The notes beneath the pieces are model-generated. The model had not been told where the DNA came from and ran no database searches. It saw only the letters and a program-made list of their open reading frames with translations. Below, one piece after another: positions 21,438 to 32,699 of a DNA stretch of 64,000 nt. The stretch is taken from positions 5,033,142 through 5,097,141 of the forward strand of contig OX336351.1 in the NCBI GenBank assembly GCA_946902875.1. The letters are read 5' to 3'. A program made the position numbers and the translations under genes. Positions within the stretch are counted from its first letter, which is position 1; each line of letters begins with the position of its first letter. This stretch comes from Nematopogon swammerdamellus. Its lineage: Eukaryota > Arthropoda > Insecta > Lepidoptera > Adelidae.

Positions 21438-22045
21438 AAAAATCTGCCAAGTGCGAGTTTTACTCGCGCGCGAAGGTTTCCGTATCTATCCGCTATCAAT
21501 AATATCCGCCTATTCACTCAGGTGGCATGGTCTTCGAATTTGAATTATCAGATACTTACATTATATTATATGCTCATGTTATGACAGGTCTCCATGTTTG
21601 CCCACTGACAGCTGTTACCATAGTAACGTCACTTTATTTTTGATAAGTGATCTGTCAAACATCAAACTTCTGAAAATTCTTTTTTTGGAACGACCAAAGA
21701 TTAGGAAGCGGCCATCTTTTAGAGACGCCTCAATGAGGTCTATAGCACCTTACGGTGGGAAAATGACAGCACCTAACAATGTATGCAATGTATAAAAGTC
21801 GTTTGCGCCATCTGTTTTTAAATAGTGTGACTAATATATTTTAATAAAATGTTTCTCGTATGGGGGCCCCCTTAATTTTTAACTTTTACTTATTTTTCGT
21901 ATTTGTTGTTTCATCCGCCATAGTAACGCATATTTTGTGAAAGTTTCAACAAGCTACCTATTACGGTTTAAGAGATACAGCCCTCGGACAGACGGACAGA
22001 CGGACGACGGAGTCTCAGTAATAGGCTTCCGATACAAAACCTAAA
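21438..22045 (+). mobile_element. Family A repeat, second subfamily, with extra internal block
   Basis: Starts 'ctgccaagtgcgagttttac' and ends with a (gacg)n tract (21987-22011) and 'gatacaaaacctaaaa'. The same subfamily start and 'aatatccgcctat' are at 44716-45103. This copy has about 200 bp more inside (about 21520-21760). Confidence 0.75.
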
Positions 22046-22425
22046 AACAACAACTCGAATGAATCAATTATCCATCAATAAATGTATATGCAACGTATCC
22101 GAAAACTCAACGTGAAGCGGGAACCAGGGAGTAGGCCAGTTTATGACTACCCAGGGAAAAATAAGAAAAAAAGTCGGAGTCATTTGTTTTGTTATGATAT
22201 GAGCATTTTTTGAAAAACACTCTCGTACAACATTTTTAGGTACTACGACTACTTTGCAAATAAATAATTGTAAAATTTTCTTTATTGGGAGCCTAAATAA
22301 CTCTGCTATTGATCAGTATCCCAAATAAAACCAAAATGCTCATAGTTTTATCACAAAAAATATTCAGTTAATTTTTTTTTTCTGAAAATGTATTTTTGTT
22401 CAGATGTTTCAATGTTTTCAAATGT
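22046..22425. other. Unassigned, no gene
   Basis: AT-rich; no feature recognised. Confidence 0.4.
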
Positions 22426-22555
22426 TCCCAGAACACTTGCGGCATTACCCCGCTGGATGGCAAGACTTACCATTTGAATGAAGCAGGCCCTTGATTACGG
22501 CACGCCAGTTGCGTCCGCTAGTCAGAGGGCCTCTACTGTCAAATCGAATATTAAT
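22426..22555 (-). pseudogene. RT C-terminal remnant, second copy
   Basis: The minus strand encodes 'SLAIQRGNAASVLGT', closely matching the motif in 15922-16338 and closer to the usual family form. Truncated at both ends. Confidence 0.55.
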
Positions 22556-22830
22556 ACAGAAATTTAATTTTTAATTTGAAACATCGACTCTCCGTTCTGC
22601 CGCGTCTTGTCCGCACTAGGTCACACTTGCTTCGGATAATTCCCGGCGCATGTGTTCACGTTTGCTCGGTATTGGCGGGTTCGAACGCTCCTTTTATCTC
22701 TCTGCTTCCGACGATGCCGCGGTATATTGTGTAAAGTTTGTGGTGTCAAAATTGATGCCGGTTGCTGTCAAATGTTAATAATTTAAAAAAAATATTTTTG
22801 TCACATTGATGTCTAATTCCTAATACATAC
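22556..22830. other. Unassigned, no gene
   Basis: No feature recognised. Confidence 0.35.
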
Positions 22831-23008
22831 GTACAGTACCCGGCAGAAAATAATGTAAATCGGCTTTAGAACGAGACAATCCGGTTGTAGAGCGTCTCGT
22901 CCCTGTCGCACAGAGACGTTGCAAGTGCGTGCGACAGGGACGATGCTCTACAACCGGATTGTCTCTTTCTAAAGCCCGATGTTCATTATTTTCTGCCGGT
23001 TACTGTAC
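22831..23008. mobile_element. Foldback MITE, arms about 80 bp
   Basis: 'ggcagaaaataatg', 'gagacaatccggttgtagag' and 'cgtccctgtcgcac' in the left arm are mirrored on the opposite strand in the right arm with few mismatches. The loop is about 13 bases. Flanks share 'atac'. Confidence 0.75.
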
Positions 23009-23160
23009 ATACATACCACACGCTGTTTCCCAACAAACGGGGTAAGCAGAGTAATCGGTGTTGTGCTGCAATAACTCCGTTAAATTACAGCACAATACAC
23101 GAACATCACGCTTAGAAAAGTATTAGGACAAGATAACCACCAAGCAGCAATGAGGGAATG
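23009..23160 (+). mobile_element. Family D repeat, 3'-truncated
   Basis: 'ggggtaagcagagtaatcgg' through 'ccaccaagcagcaatgagg'. It ends where the homology to 10480-10797 stops. Confidence 0.65.
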
Positions 23161-23544
23161 AAGAATGGAAGAACCGTGCCCCTTGGCACAAGGAAGTGGC
23201 TAGCTTGAACGACCCCAGACTAAATCTGTGTTTGTTGACAACAATCAGTTGCTGTGTATATTTTTTCAAGTCGCGATCTGATATTTTACATAATAGACCT
23301 GCTGAACTGTTGGCGCCTTCAAGTTGTCTGTTATTTCCCTGCTGCGATGTAGTCTCCTCACCTTTTGTTCTTAGATTGCGCGGGAATGGAAGTTGCATTT
23401 TTACATTATGCTGTTTAAATTGCATGCTGAATATTTTATTCTATTTAGAATTTTGATATCATAGAAAATTCTCGGAATATAGAGAGTTGGGCTTGTCTAT
23501 GCCCGTCCACTAGGTAGTAATTTTTATATTATAACCAGCATAAT
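23161..23544. other. No gene recognised
   Basis: Overlapping 100-aa and 86-aa frames on opposite strands have no domain, and neither looks like coding sequence. Confidence 0.4.
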
Positions 23545-24125
23545 AAGAATAGCCCCACTGCATTTATCCCCGTGCATGTCGTAAAAGGCGACTAAGGGAT
23601 AAGGATAAGATACAGTGCATAAGGGCGACAGGCTAGCCACATCTCACCTTGGCACGGTCTTTTCACCGATTCATGCAGCAGGTGGGCCTTCGTGCCTTAC
23701 TTACTTGCTGCCTGATGGTTAGAGGGTAGATCCAGAAGTTCGTGGCCTAAGATACATAGAAAGAGCCATGACATTTTTTCTAATCTACCCTCATTTGTTA
23801 GTACGATTCTTCAGTAATAAATGTGCGAATTTTGATTCCGATACTGCAAGCCATATTTTTTTTGTGTGTATTTGTTTAACGCTATCTAACAAGATTTTCA
23901 ATAATGGAGAAAATTGAACACCGAGCAGTGATGAGGTCCTCCATGAAAGGCATGTCACCAAAATATATCCATCAAGATATGGTGAACACTTTGGGGGAGT
24001 CTGCTCCATAGTAATCCGTATCTTGTCCGAATACTTTGCTAAACGTGGTGGTCGATGTTGTGCTGTAATTTATGAGAGTACTTGCAGCACAACACCGATT
24101 AATCTGCTTACCCATGTATGTATGT
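23545..24125 (-). mobile_element. Family D repeat split by about 280 bp
   Basis: The right half of the consensus is at 23545-23722 ('gccccactgcatttatcccc', 'ttacttgctgcctgatggtt'). The rest resumes at 24005-24125 ('gtcttgtccg'-like, 'cagcacaacaccgattaatc'). The interrupting sequence 23723-24004 is unassigned. Confidence 0.6.
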
Positions 24126-24385
24126 AACCAGCATGTGTGCCAAGGGGTCCAATAATGCGGTCGGGAAACACAGTCGCTCCGCTCGTAGACAATTTTACAC
24201 CCTAGCAGTATCATAAAGAAACTATTTTGAGAAACGATAGGTTCTCAAAATCCCTATGTCACAAAAAAGAGTAATAATGAGTGAAAATTTTAATAGTGTT
24301 GTTGAGATTACGTTAAATGGAAGAAATTAAATTCTAACCTTTTATTTCAGCATCACAGAAAATCTAACGTCTATAACGTCTATCT

Positions 24386-24606
24386 TGGTGGTAGGGTTTA
24401 ACCCGCCCGGGTTGGTACCACCGCACTGAATGAAACGTCGGTTAAAACGGCTATGTAAATAGTTTGTGTTTTCCGACCAGTTCAGTGTAGCCGGCACGAT
24501 CAAAGGGGGAAGCACTGACATGGCACCTAGTTCACCCGGTGTTATGGGCTGACATCACGGACGTTGTAGGTGATGTAGCCAACCGTGTGTTTCCATAAAA
24601 AAAAAA
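24386..24606 (+). mobile_element. Family C SINE, 5'-truncated
   Basis: Starts 'ggtggtagggtttaacccgc' and ends 'tttccataaaaaaaaa'. Confidence 0.75.
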
Positions 24607-24708
24607 TATAATATTGAGTGCAAGACATTACAACTTTACAGAATTATTGAATACTGTATTACTGTTTTTTTTACGCACTTGACCGATTTTTTTTCATTAA
24701 CCAAATAT

Positions 24709-25089
24709 GTCAGCCTCGGTAGCTCAGTTGTACGGTCGGTCGACTGTTATTAAGCAACCCTGGGCGCGGTCAGTACTTGGCTGGGTGACCGCTCGACCGT
24801 TGGAGGCTGACCGTGGTTCGGATTCCACGATAAACTGTAGGTCCCGTCCTTACCTTACTAGGTGGTAGGGTTTATCCCGGCCGGGTTGGTATCACCGCAC
24901 TGAACAAAACGTCGGTCAAAACGGCTTTGTAAATAGTTCGCGTTTTCCGTCCAGTTCAGTGCAGCCGACATGAAATGAAGGGAAGCACTGACATGGCGCC
25001 TAGTTCATCCGGTTTTATGGGCTGACGTCACGGATGTTGTAGGTGATGTAGCGAACCGTGTCAGTTTTCATAAAAATAAAAAAATAAAT
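24709..25089 (+). mobile_element. Family C SINE, full length
   Basis: Has the whole head: GTCAGCCTC at 24709, a tRNA-like 'ggtagctcagttg', 'ttaagcaaccctgggcgcgg', 'cagtacttggctgggtgacc', and GAGGCTGAC closing the stem with the first nine bases. The body and 'cagttttcataaaaataaaa' tail follow. About 380 bp. Confidence 0.88.
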
Positions 25090-25489
25090 ATGTTTGCAGG
25101 TTTGCAATAAATCGTTTTCATGCTATTCTAAGTTACTCACGATGTCTATTCATCTTGTAAATGCTCAGTTCTCGTAAATGCTACAAATTCCTACCACTTT
25201 ATAAAGCTCAATAAATTCATCTGCTAAAATTCAGTCGGCATAAATTTTCCAATTCATTGCTACGAAAAACAAATGAATCATAAATTATCCTCCAAAGTCG
25301 CTGTTGTATCAAACTCGAGCGATAAGAAACAGTCTTCCTATAATTATTTCAAGCAACTTCACAATAACACTACGAACCATTGAGTTTCTGCCGAACCAAA
25401 TCTACTATGCACGCGAACTAAATGTATTGGTGTGAAGTTAGGTTGCGTTCTTTGCCTTAGGCTGTTACTTTATCTTCTTTCTTCCTTTC

Positions 25490-25552
25490 ATTATTTCGTT
25501 CCTTTTTACTTACTTTGTTCCTTCTTTCTTCCTTTGTGTCTCACGTTCTTTT

Positions 25553-25584
<32 letters not shown>

Positions 25585-25725
25585 TTCCTTTTTTCTTTCC
25601 TCCTTCTTTTCACTCTTTCTTTGTTCCTTATTTCTTAATTTCATTCATTCTTTATTTAATTTTTCTTTCCTTCCCTATTTTCTTTCTTTCTATCATTTCA
25701 ACCTTTCTTCCTTTATCGTTTTTGG
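25490..25725 (+). repeat. Pyrimidine-rich (CTTT)n/(CT)n tract
   Basis: About 235 bp of mostly C and T, including (tc)n at 25562-25585. Long open frames here are artefacts of the composition. Confidence 0.8.
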
Positions 25726-25744
25726 AAGGAAAATGAGGTTACTT

Positions 25745-25912
25745 TTTTATTTTTTTTTATTGAAAGCGCGACATATGGCGCCGAGCCACCCATAAGGTGT
25801 CCAACGACGCCCATGGACATTCGGTCGCATGCGGGGTTTGCGAATGCCATGCCGGCCTGACATTCCTTCAACACCGAAACCCTTTCCTCAGATAATAATG
25901 TAATTACGATTT
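25745..25912 (+). repeat. Unnamed interspersed repeat
   Basis: 'attgaaagcgcgacatatgg' with 'caacgacgcccatggacatt' downstream. The same two motifs occur at 37160-37230, so this is a dispersed family. Confidence 0.5.
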
Positions 25913-26156
25913 TAGACAAATTTCACACTAGCACAGTTCTTGACTGCAATATTACGACTTGGCAAAAGTTCCGGAAGCCTTAAGAATTATTGCCTCAGAG
26001 GCGAACTTCGCCAAGACGAAGTGGAAGTGGCGCCGCGATCTTTGTTAGTGACAGATAGTGAAGTTTAATTAGAAGCTCAGCGAACGGGGATCTCGTGCGA
26101 TAAAACGTTCCCTGTAGTGTGAGACCTATTGGATTGTGGAGGTTACAAATTGATAG

Positions 26157-26475
26157 ATTTTTTTAAATGTAATCCCGTATGGGTGGCTGAATCGGAGGGG
26201 ACAAAGCGCATGCTCCGACCAGCCAATATCACCTCCGAGAAGGTAGGTGCCATACCGGAGACTTACCTGGATTGCTGGCTATACTGGACTAGGAGAGAAC
26301 ACAGCCAAGGCTGCTATGCGGCCTTCTTACATATAGTACGGTGGTACAACCCAGTCGGCTAAAATTTGAGCCTACCACCTAGTAAGAGGCAAGGGAAGGG
26401 ACCTACAGTTTTACACCGCTTCCGAACGGTGAAGCAGCAGCAGATGTAGTTATGCACGTAAATTTTTTCGTTACC
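26157..26475 (-). mobile_element. Family B SINE without its tRNA head
   Basis: On the minus strand: 'gaaaaaatttacgtgcat', the shared core 'gtaaaactgtaggtccct', a specific body with 'ccagcaatcc', and an A-rich end next to 26157. It abuts a family D copy. Confidence 0.75.
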
Positions 26476-26479
26476 GGCG

Positions 26480-26916
26480 TACCGTGTGGGGCCGGTACTT
26501 AAAAAGAATAGCCCCACTGCATCTCTCCCCGTGCATGTCGTAAGAGGCGACTAAGGGACAAGGACAAGATACTGCGCTAAAGGGCGACAGGCTAGCCACT
26601 TCTCACCTTGGCGCAGTCCTTCCACCTAGTCATGCAGCAGGTGGGTTCTTCGTGTCTTACTTGCTGCTTGATAGTTGTCTTGTCCGTATACTGTGCTAAA
26701 CGTGGTGGTCGGTGTTGTGCTGTAATTTACCAGAGTCCTTATAGCACAACACCGATTACTCTGCTTACCCTTGATTGTCGGGATACGGCGTGCGTTATGT
26801 ATGTATGTATGTATGTATTTTTTCTTTAGAAAAAACTCATTGGTACACGCCGACCGGATTCGAACCTCGGACCTCTCGCATGAGAAGCCGATGTCCAAAC
26901 CACTCGGCCACCCGCG
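26480..26916 (-). mobile_element. Family D SINE with tRNA-like head, complete
   Basis: The minus strand starts with a tRNA-like head (26835-26916): 'gggtggccgagtggtt' resembles a Ser/Leu-type A box and 'ggttcgaatcc' is a perfect B box. A (catacata)n linker, the family D body ('gggtaagcagagtaatcggt') and 'ccccacacggta' follow. This is the most complete copy and shows the family is tRNA-derived. Confidence 0.75.
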
Positions 26917-27007
26917 AGTGATTTGGGCATCTTTTTATTGAGATACTTTTTATTGCTGCATTTTACACATTTTACAATAAACATTCTCAACAAAACTGTT
27001 ATGGTCC

Positions 27008-27215
27008 CATTTCTTCTTACCTTACTAGGTGGTAGAGTTCACCCGGTTCGCATTTGTACCACTGCACTAAACGAACGGTCGATCAAAGCGGCTATGTAAC
27101 TAGTTGGTATATTCCGTTCAGTCTAGTTCAGCGTAGACGGCTCGACCACCAGGGTAAACATTCTAGTTCACCAACCCAAGTGGGCTGATAAAACGGGCGT
27201 AGTAGGTGACCATGC
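27008..27215 (+). mobile_element. Family C SINE body, degenerate
   Basis: 'cttcttaccttactaggtgg', 'gcggctatgtaactagttgg' and 'gggctgataaaacgggcgta' follow body order with many substitutions. Confidence 0.55.
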
Positions 27216-27684
27216 TGAATAGCGAAATTTTACGCGAGCGAATTCAGGGGCGAAAGCGAGCATATAAATATTACTTAGTTTGTACCTGTAACCTTCGCTG
27301 CCACTTAAAATTTACCTCGCAGCCCATAAATTTATCTCGTCCTTTTCCAAATTTAGGTCTCCTGTTTCTAGCAACTTAATTAACTGGTTACTTTTTAATT
27401 TTCCTCTTGCATTGCTACTTTAATCTAAAGAAAATTCTTTCTTAGTTTCATTAATTAGTTATAGTGTAAAACCATCTTCATACCATGATAGAACAGACAA
27501 TTTGCTATGCAACATTTAAACATTTTAGCCGGATAAGTCTGATTTTATTTAACATCACCCCCTTTCCTATTTTTATTTTAATCCGGTTTTATTAGGAAAG
27601 AATGGACTAATATTATGCACTGTGCTCTAGAGACTCATAAACGTAATAATAATAATGACGACAAATTAAAAACCGCCGAAAATT
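27216..27684. other. Unassigned, no gene
   Basis: 'acgcgagcgaattcaggggc' at 27235 is a weak Helitron-like end; the remainder is AT-rich. Confidence 0.35.
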
Positions 27685-28622
27685 TATCATTAGTCCTGCT
27701 AATGAACTAACTTTTCTTGGGGTAATATTTAATAAAAGTTTTACTTGGAAACCAGACATTAACTCTCTAGCTGGTAGCGGAACTCAGCTTGAGTTCCGCT
27801 TGTTATGATATCAAAAAATTTAAGAACCAAGCGGAACTCATGCTGCAAGGACGGTTTAACATTGCCTATTTTGAGAGCATCATGTCACATGGCGTTATTT
27901 TTGGGGAATTTAGCATATTCAAATTAGAAATTTGTATTAAAGAAGAGAGCCATATGGTACATCTTAAATATTAAAACTAGAAATACTTGTAGAACAGCAT
28001 TCGCGGGGATGGGAGTCATGACTTTGACAAGTGCATATGTGCACCAGAAAATATGCTATGCCATAAATTAATTAAATATCCTGATCCGTATCCTTTAGAT
28101 ACGCGGCTTCCAAGTGCTGGAACAATATTCCACCACCAATACAGTTAATAAGGTCTGATTTCAATTTTAAAAATAAACTTAAATTGCACTTACAGGCAGT
28201 ATATTTATTTTATCTTACGTTTTATTTACCTATTTTGTTTTCTTTCTGTTTTTTTTTGTTCTCAATATAACACACACTCGTCACTTTCTTCCTTTCTTTC
28301 TTTTTTTTTCTTTTCCCTTTTTTATGTATTTTTTGGTTTCGTTCTTTTTGCGTTTTTTAAACTAGTTTCTTTATTAGTAAGTAGTTAGTCGAAATTATGT
28401 GAACTTGTTAGGGTTAGGCTTAAAATCAGCGTTCTTATGGTTCGCCGTAGGAATAAGAGCTGTGCCGCATCATTTTTGCGAACAATGTGTTGTTTTTCTC
28501 TGTAATGTTCTTTTTTGTTATAAGTATTTCATTATTTTTGTTTTTAATGTATTTTTTTTTCTTTTATGTTTCTGTTTTATTTTTGATTGCAAAAGTGTTG
28601 AATTTGAATTTGAATTTGAAAT
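27685..28622 (+). pseudogene. Jockey-like LINE remnant with (GAATTT)n tail
   Basis: 27705-27970 encodes 'FLGVIFNKSFTWKPDIN', a gap, then 'RLSSACYDIKKFKNQAEL' and 'YFESIMSHGVIF'. These are the RT-thumb motifs of Jockey-superclade LINEs (usually 'FLG...L.W..HI', 'RLSSA.YA', 'YFHSIMSYGI.FWG'). Later '...FKNKLKLHL' near 28166 matches the C-terminus. The element ends in three GAATTT units at 28600-28622. Stops and frameshifts are present and the RT core is lost. Confidence 0.7.
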
Positions 28623-29472
28623 AATTTATGATATAAGAATAACTAGATTTTATTATAAAATTAACGGATTTGCTCACGGTTGTCTCCGAGGTATGTGCCT
28701 TGACGTTTCGGGTGAAACCCATCTTCATGAGAGTGCTAGCCGCACTTTTAAATTCAATGACAAAGTCTTTGATGTTATGCTTTTACTCCAATTTAATGAA
28801 TATCTTACCTTACAATGTTTTGTAATTATTTATAAGAAAACAGAGCTTGCACTACCATTCTCCTATGTTACGACCGCTCAATTGATGGTTACGTTGCTCC
28901 AGTTTTATGAGGCGGATGTTGCTTCACAATGGGAAATAAGAAAAATTAAATCGTGAAATTGATTATGTAACTATTTATTTGTAATAGTAAGCAATGAGGA
29001 TTACAGGGGAATAATAATAACTTACATATCTGTAGGAAATGTCACAAATAGACTAAGGACTGAGCGGGATGACACTCGCCATTCCCACATTGTATGCGAT
29101 GCTAATCCTCTGTTTGAGATATATCTTAATCAGTATTGTGAAATTGGTTTGAAGTATCAAACAAAGTACTATCTTCGTTTGCTATCCCAAATCGAATTAT
29201 CTACGCCATGTGTCGACCTGAAATATAGTATAGGGATAGCTGACATCCCTACTTAGCTAGCAGGAATACCTATTAAAAATGTATGTTTTATTTTTTTGTT
29301 GCCCGAAAGGCACGCGATGTGGGGCGCGATAAAAATGGAGTTGTTTTATTCACAAATCGAACGATAGAAACTCTCCCCAACGATAGAAACACGGTAACTG
29401 CCCAACTACTTCAACTGTGAGTATTCCAATCATGGAAACTAATATCGAAACGGCATTGCATACATAGAATAT
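28623..29472. other. No gene supported
   Basis: The 185-codon frame starting at 28399 runs from the LINE's T-rich 3' UTR through its tail into this region and is probably fortuitous. Nothing else is recognised. Confidence 0.4.
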
Positions 29473-29780
29473 TAAAAAAACCGGCCAAGTGCGAGTCGGG
29501 CGCGCGCACAGAGGTTTCCGTACCACAAAAAAAAAGACCCGTTTCTTGTATGGGAACCCCTAAATTTTTTACTTTTTCTGTTTTTTTATAATCTTTTGTT
29601 AAATCCGTCATAATAAAACATATTCTGTGAAAAATTCAACCTGCTACCCCATTACGCTTCCAAAGATACAGCCAGCAGTAGGACAGGCAGACGAGACAGG
29701 CGGACAGATAGACAGCCAGACAGACAGACAGACGGCGTAGGCTTAGTAGGGCTTTTGTATGGAATATGGAAAGCTAAAAA
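29473..29780 (+). mobile_element. Family A repeat, short form
   Basis: 'ccggccaagtgcgagtcggg' to 'gaaagctaaaaacc', with a (gaca)n-rich tract at 29678-29735. Confidence 0.78.
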
Positions 29781-30053
29781 CCATTTGTTCGGCATCCAAT
29801 CCGTAAGGAGCAAACAGAACGTTAGACATTTTGACTGTAAACTATAAATTCCTTTCACCTCTTATACGGGTCGACGCCACTTCAAGCTATATATTTCTAT
29901 ATTATTTTAATATATGCCAAGTGAACTCGAGGCACCATCACGCCATTAATCCATTAGCTTATAGCCAGGACTGGCTCTAATTATATACGACGGGTTGTCA
30001 ACATGCTTGATTTGTTACTGGAACAGTTCTCGTAGGTGCTTGTCTTGTACTGG

Positions 30054-30153
<100 letters not shown>

Positions 30154-30317
30154 AATTTTATGTTTTTTCCTCGGTTTTCTCTTCCTTCAACTTGCACTAA
30201 CTGTACATTTTTAAGACATAAAAAAGTGTAAGATTCAATATGGAATCGTTCGAGTTGGCAGAATGCAGGACCTTGCGTCACATCATAATACAAGACGAAG
30301 TTCGAGATTTTGAGATA

Positions 30318-31018
30318 TTTTTTTTATGTAATCCTGTATGGTTGGCTGAGTCGGAGGGGCCAAAGCGCATGCTCCGACCAGCCAACATCACCTCCGAGAA
30401 AGTATCAAATCAAATCAAAAAACGTTTATTGCACATAATTGTTGTACAGAAGGTAGCACTTAAAGCCTATGGCATTTTCCACCAGCCTACCCTTATTTAC
30501 ATATAGAACCAGGGTAGGTGCAACAAGACAAGGTAAACAAAAAAAAGTCTTATAAAATAGAAAATAGAAGGACAAATAGTATATATCTATATATATAATG
30601 CATATAATACACATATATTATTCATAATAAATAATAAACATATATAAACATATACAAAATAAAACTCAGACATTACACAACACATTATGAATTTGCTCAG
30701 AAGTAGGTACCATACCGGAGACTTCCCTGGATTGCTGGCTATACTGGACTAGAGGAGAACACAACCGAGGCTGCTATGCGGCCATCTTACATCCAGTACG
30801 GTGTTACCAACCCAGTCGGCTACAATTTGAGCCTACCACCTAGTAAGGGGCAAGGGAAGGGACCTACAGTTTTACACCGGTTTCGAACAGTGAAGCAGCA
30901 GGTGTAGGTATGCACGTAAATTTTTTCATCAGAAAAAACTCATTGGTACACGCCGACCGGACTCGAACCGCGGATCTCTCGCATGAGAAGCCGGTGCCCA
31001 AACCACTCGGCCACCCGC
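30318..31018 (-). mobile_element. Family B SINE, complete, with nested insertion
   Basis: On the minus strand a tRNA-like head (30938-31018) with 'gggtggccgagtggtttggg' and B-box-like 'ggttcgagtcc' leads into 'gaaaaaatttacgtgcatac', the core 'aaaactgtaggtccct', the family B body and an A-rich end at 30318. A 294-bp retroposon interrupts it at 30405. The head is the same as in family D (26835-26916), so the two families share a promoter module. Confidence 0.85.
30405..30698 (-). mobile_element. Retroposon nested in family B SINE
   Basis: Flanked by 'agaaagta' and 'agaagta', an imperfect target duplication. The minus-strand 3' end reads 'gtgcaataaacgttttttga' followed by (tttga)n. It includes 'atgccataggc', the tail hairpin motif. 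Confidence 0.65.
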
Positions 31019-31035
31019 TGCTCAACTGCTCAAGA

Positions 31036-31577
31036 ATACAAGTCATCGACCCGGAGGCGAAATTGGTCACGCGTTAGCCGCTCGTTCAGAGCTCTAGGTT
31101 CGAATCCGAATCGGATTTGCATCTACATACATGCTGAGTATACTAACTTACAAAAACTATTTAAAAAAATATAAAAACCGCCTTCAAAAATGTATGAAAT
31201 AAAAAAATAAAAATCGAACCCTAGAGTTGAAGGCGGTCGGTTATTTTTGCTTGCTTTAGCACCACCGCCTTCAACTCTAGGGTTCGATTTTTATTTTTTT
31301 ATTTCATACATTTTTGAAGGCGGTTTTTATATTTTTTTAAATAGTTTTTTATTTCACAGTTTTTTTAGTAATTTTTATTTGCTATTAATGACGCTCGCTT
31401 TCCAATCCGATCTTGACCAAAAAAAAATGGGACCACCTTGGAGCTAGACTGAACCGAACACAAAAAGAATCATCGAAATCGGTTCACAATTGGGGAAGAT
31501 ATTGCTGAACATACATAAAAAAAAATACATACAGCCGAACATAGAACCTCCTCCTTTTTTGAAGTCGGTTAAAAATA
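31036..31577 (+). mobile_element. Family E foldback element with tRNA-like 5' sequence
   Basis: 31057-31107 looks tRNA-like, with 'ggttcgaatcc' (31097-31107) as a perfect B box. Then come 85-bp identical inverted arms (31153-31237 and 31264-31347), 'ttatttcacag', 'ccaatccgatcttgacc', and the terminal 'gaagtcggtt' with A-rich tail at 31577. Family E recurs at 34110, 35255 and 35766. Confidence 0.65.
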
Positions 31578-32275
31578 AACTATATGAAAGTAAATTTATA
31601 CCGCATGTCCTACCCAATACATTCCGGCAGAAAAAATTACCTTAGGTGTGACACATTATACCTTCAATACAAAGGGAAGCCTTCTATACGAATGTATGTA
31701 ATACAAAGTGATCAGCGAAGCTTGAACCTCGGAGTTGTCTCAAAATTGGACACTAGAGGAAAACACGGCTACCATTTCTTTCTGTGTTCCTGTTTGCTTG
31801 CTTTCCGGGCTTTTGCTACGCTGAAACTGCACAACGAAGTATGAGCGAGCGGGTTATTTTCGGTCAGTTTTTCAAAAGACACGTGAAATGTATAATCGCT
31901 TGGAAAAGTGCTAGGTCGCTTTGTGATCATTCTTTTCTTTTAGCATTGTTTGAAAAATATTCATATTACATAGGTCTCTTAAAAACCTCGAAATAAAAGT
32001 TCCCCTTTCCACCTCCGCACCACGCACACTAGGCAGGGATTGCATTCCTACACGCTGGACTTACCACGTATGTGTACCGATCGGTTCTGCAGATATTTCC
32101 TCTATAGAACTGGTAAACTCTAGAACGCTTTCCTTGCTCATATATTTCCCCCCAGGTACAGTCTCGGTTCCTTCAAGTGGGCCATGAATGGGCATCTATC
32201 AGGTCGGCATGGTATTCGCAACCCGCGCATACGACCGTCTGTTCATCATGCCCATGTAATAATGAATCGACCAGC
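31578..32275. other. Unassigned, no gene
   Basis: Several 70-90 aa frames, none with a recognisable domain. Confidence 0.4.
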
Positions 32276-32277
32276 TA

Positions 32278-32699
32278 TACAGGGCGACTGGAAATTCGAT
32301 CTATTCATTGAAAGGGTTATACTATATAGATGTTATTTGGAACAATTTAATCCCCATCAACTGGATTTTGATTACATGAAAAACATTTTTTTAAACAAAA
32401 ATTTACATAAAAATAAAAAACAATCATTTGTGCAAAATTTTGGGCCGATATTTTTTTTTTAATAATTGGTAGCTTACCAGCTTTCAGAAAAATATCAATG
32501 GAGTGCCCAAAAATAAGGATACTTTTTACAACTTTTTTTCGATTACAAGTCAGAAATTAAAAAAAAATCTTAAACCCCCGATATCTCGGAAACCGCACAT
32601 TTCCGACCTCCAGTTGATGGGACTTAAATTGTTTCAAATAACCTCTAGTATCTATCTAACTCCTTTCAAGGAATAGATCGAATTTCCAGTCACCCTGTA
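32278..32699. mobile_element. MITE with long TIRs and TA target
   Basis: Left 'tacagggcgactggaaattc' and right 'gaatttccagtcaccctgta' are inverted with one mismatch in the outer 20. Similarity continues about 90 bp inward ('caatttaa.cccatcaactgga'). TA at 32276-32277 and 32700-32701. Tc1/mariner-type non-autonomous, 422 bp. Confidence 0.88.

Noticed and set aside
24709..24815. A genuine 5S rRNA gene
   Set aside because: Only the internal 5S-like segment matches. The 5' part is tRNA-like and the sequence continues into a SINE body with an A tail.
25432..25736. Serine/phenylalanine/leucine-rich membrane-like frames
   Set aside because: Produced by a pyrimidine-rich tract; no conserved motif.
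26835..26916. A functional tRNA gene
   Set aside because: A and B boxes are good, but it is joined to a SINE body. The same head recurs at 30938-31018, and no convincing acceptor stem was seen.
28399..28956. 185-codon open frame, the longest closed frame in the window
   Set aside because: It starts in the T-rich 3' UTR of a Jockey-like LINE remnant and reads straight through its (GAATTT)n tail. No domain is recognisable, and low complexity explains the length.
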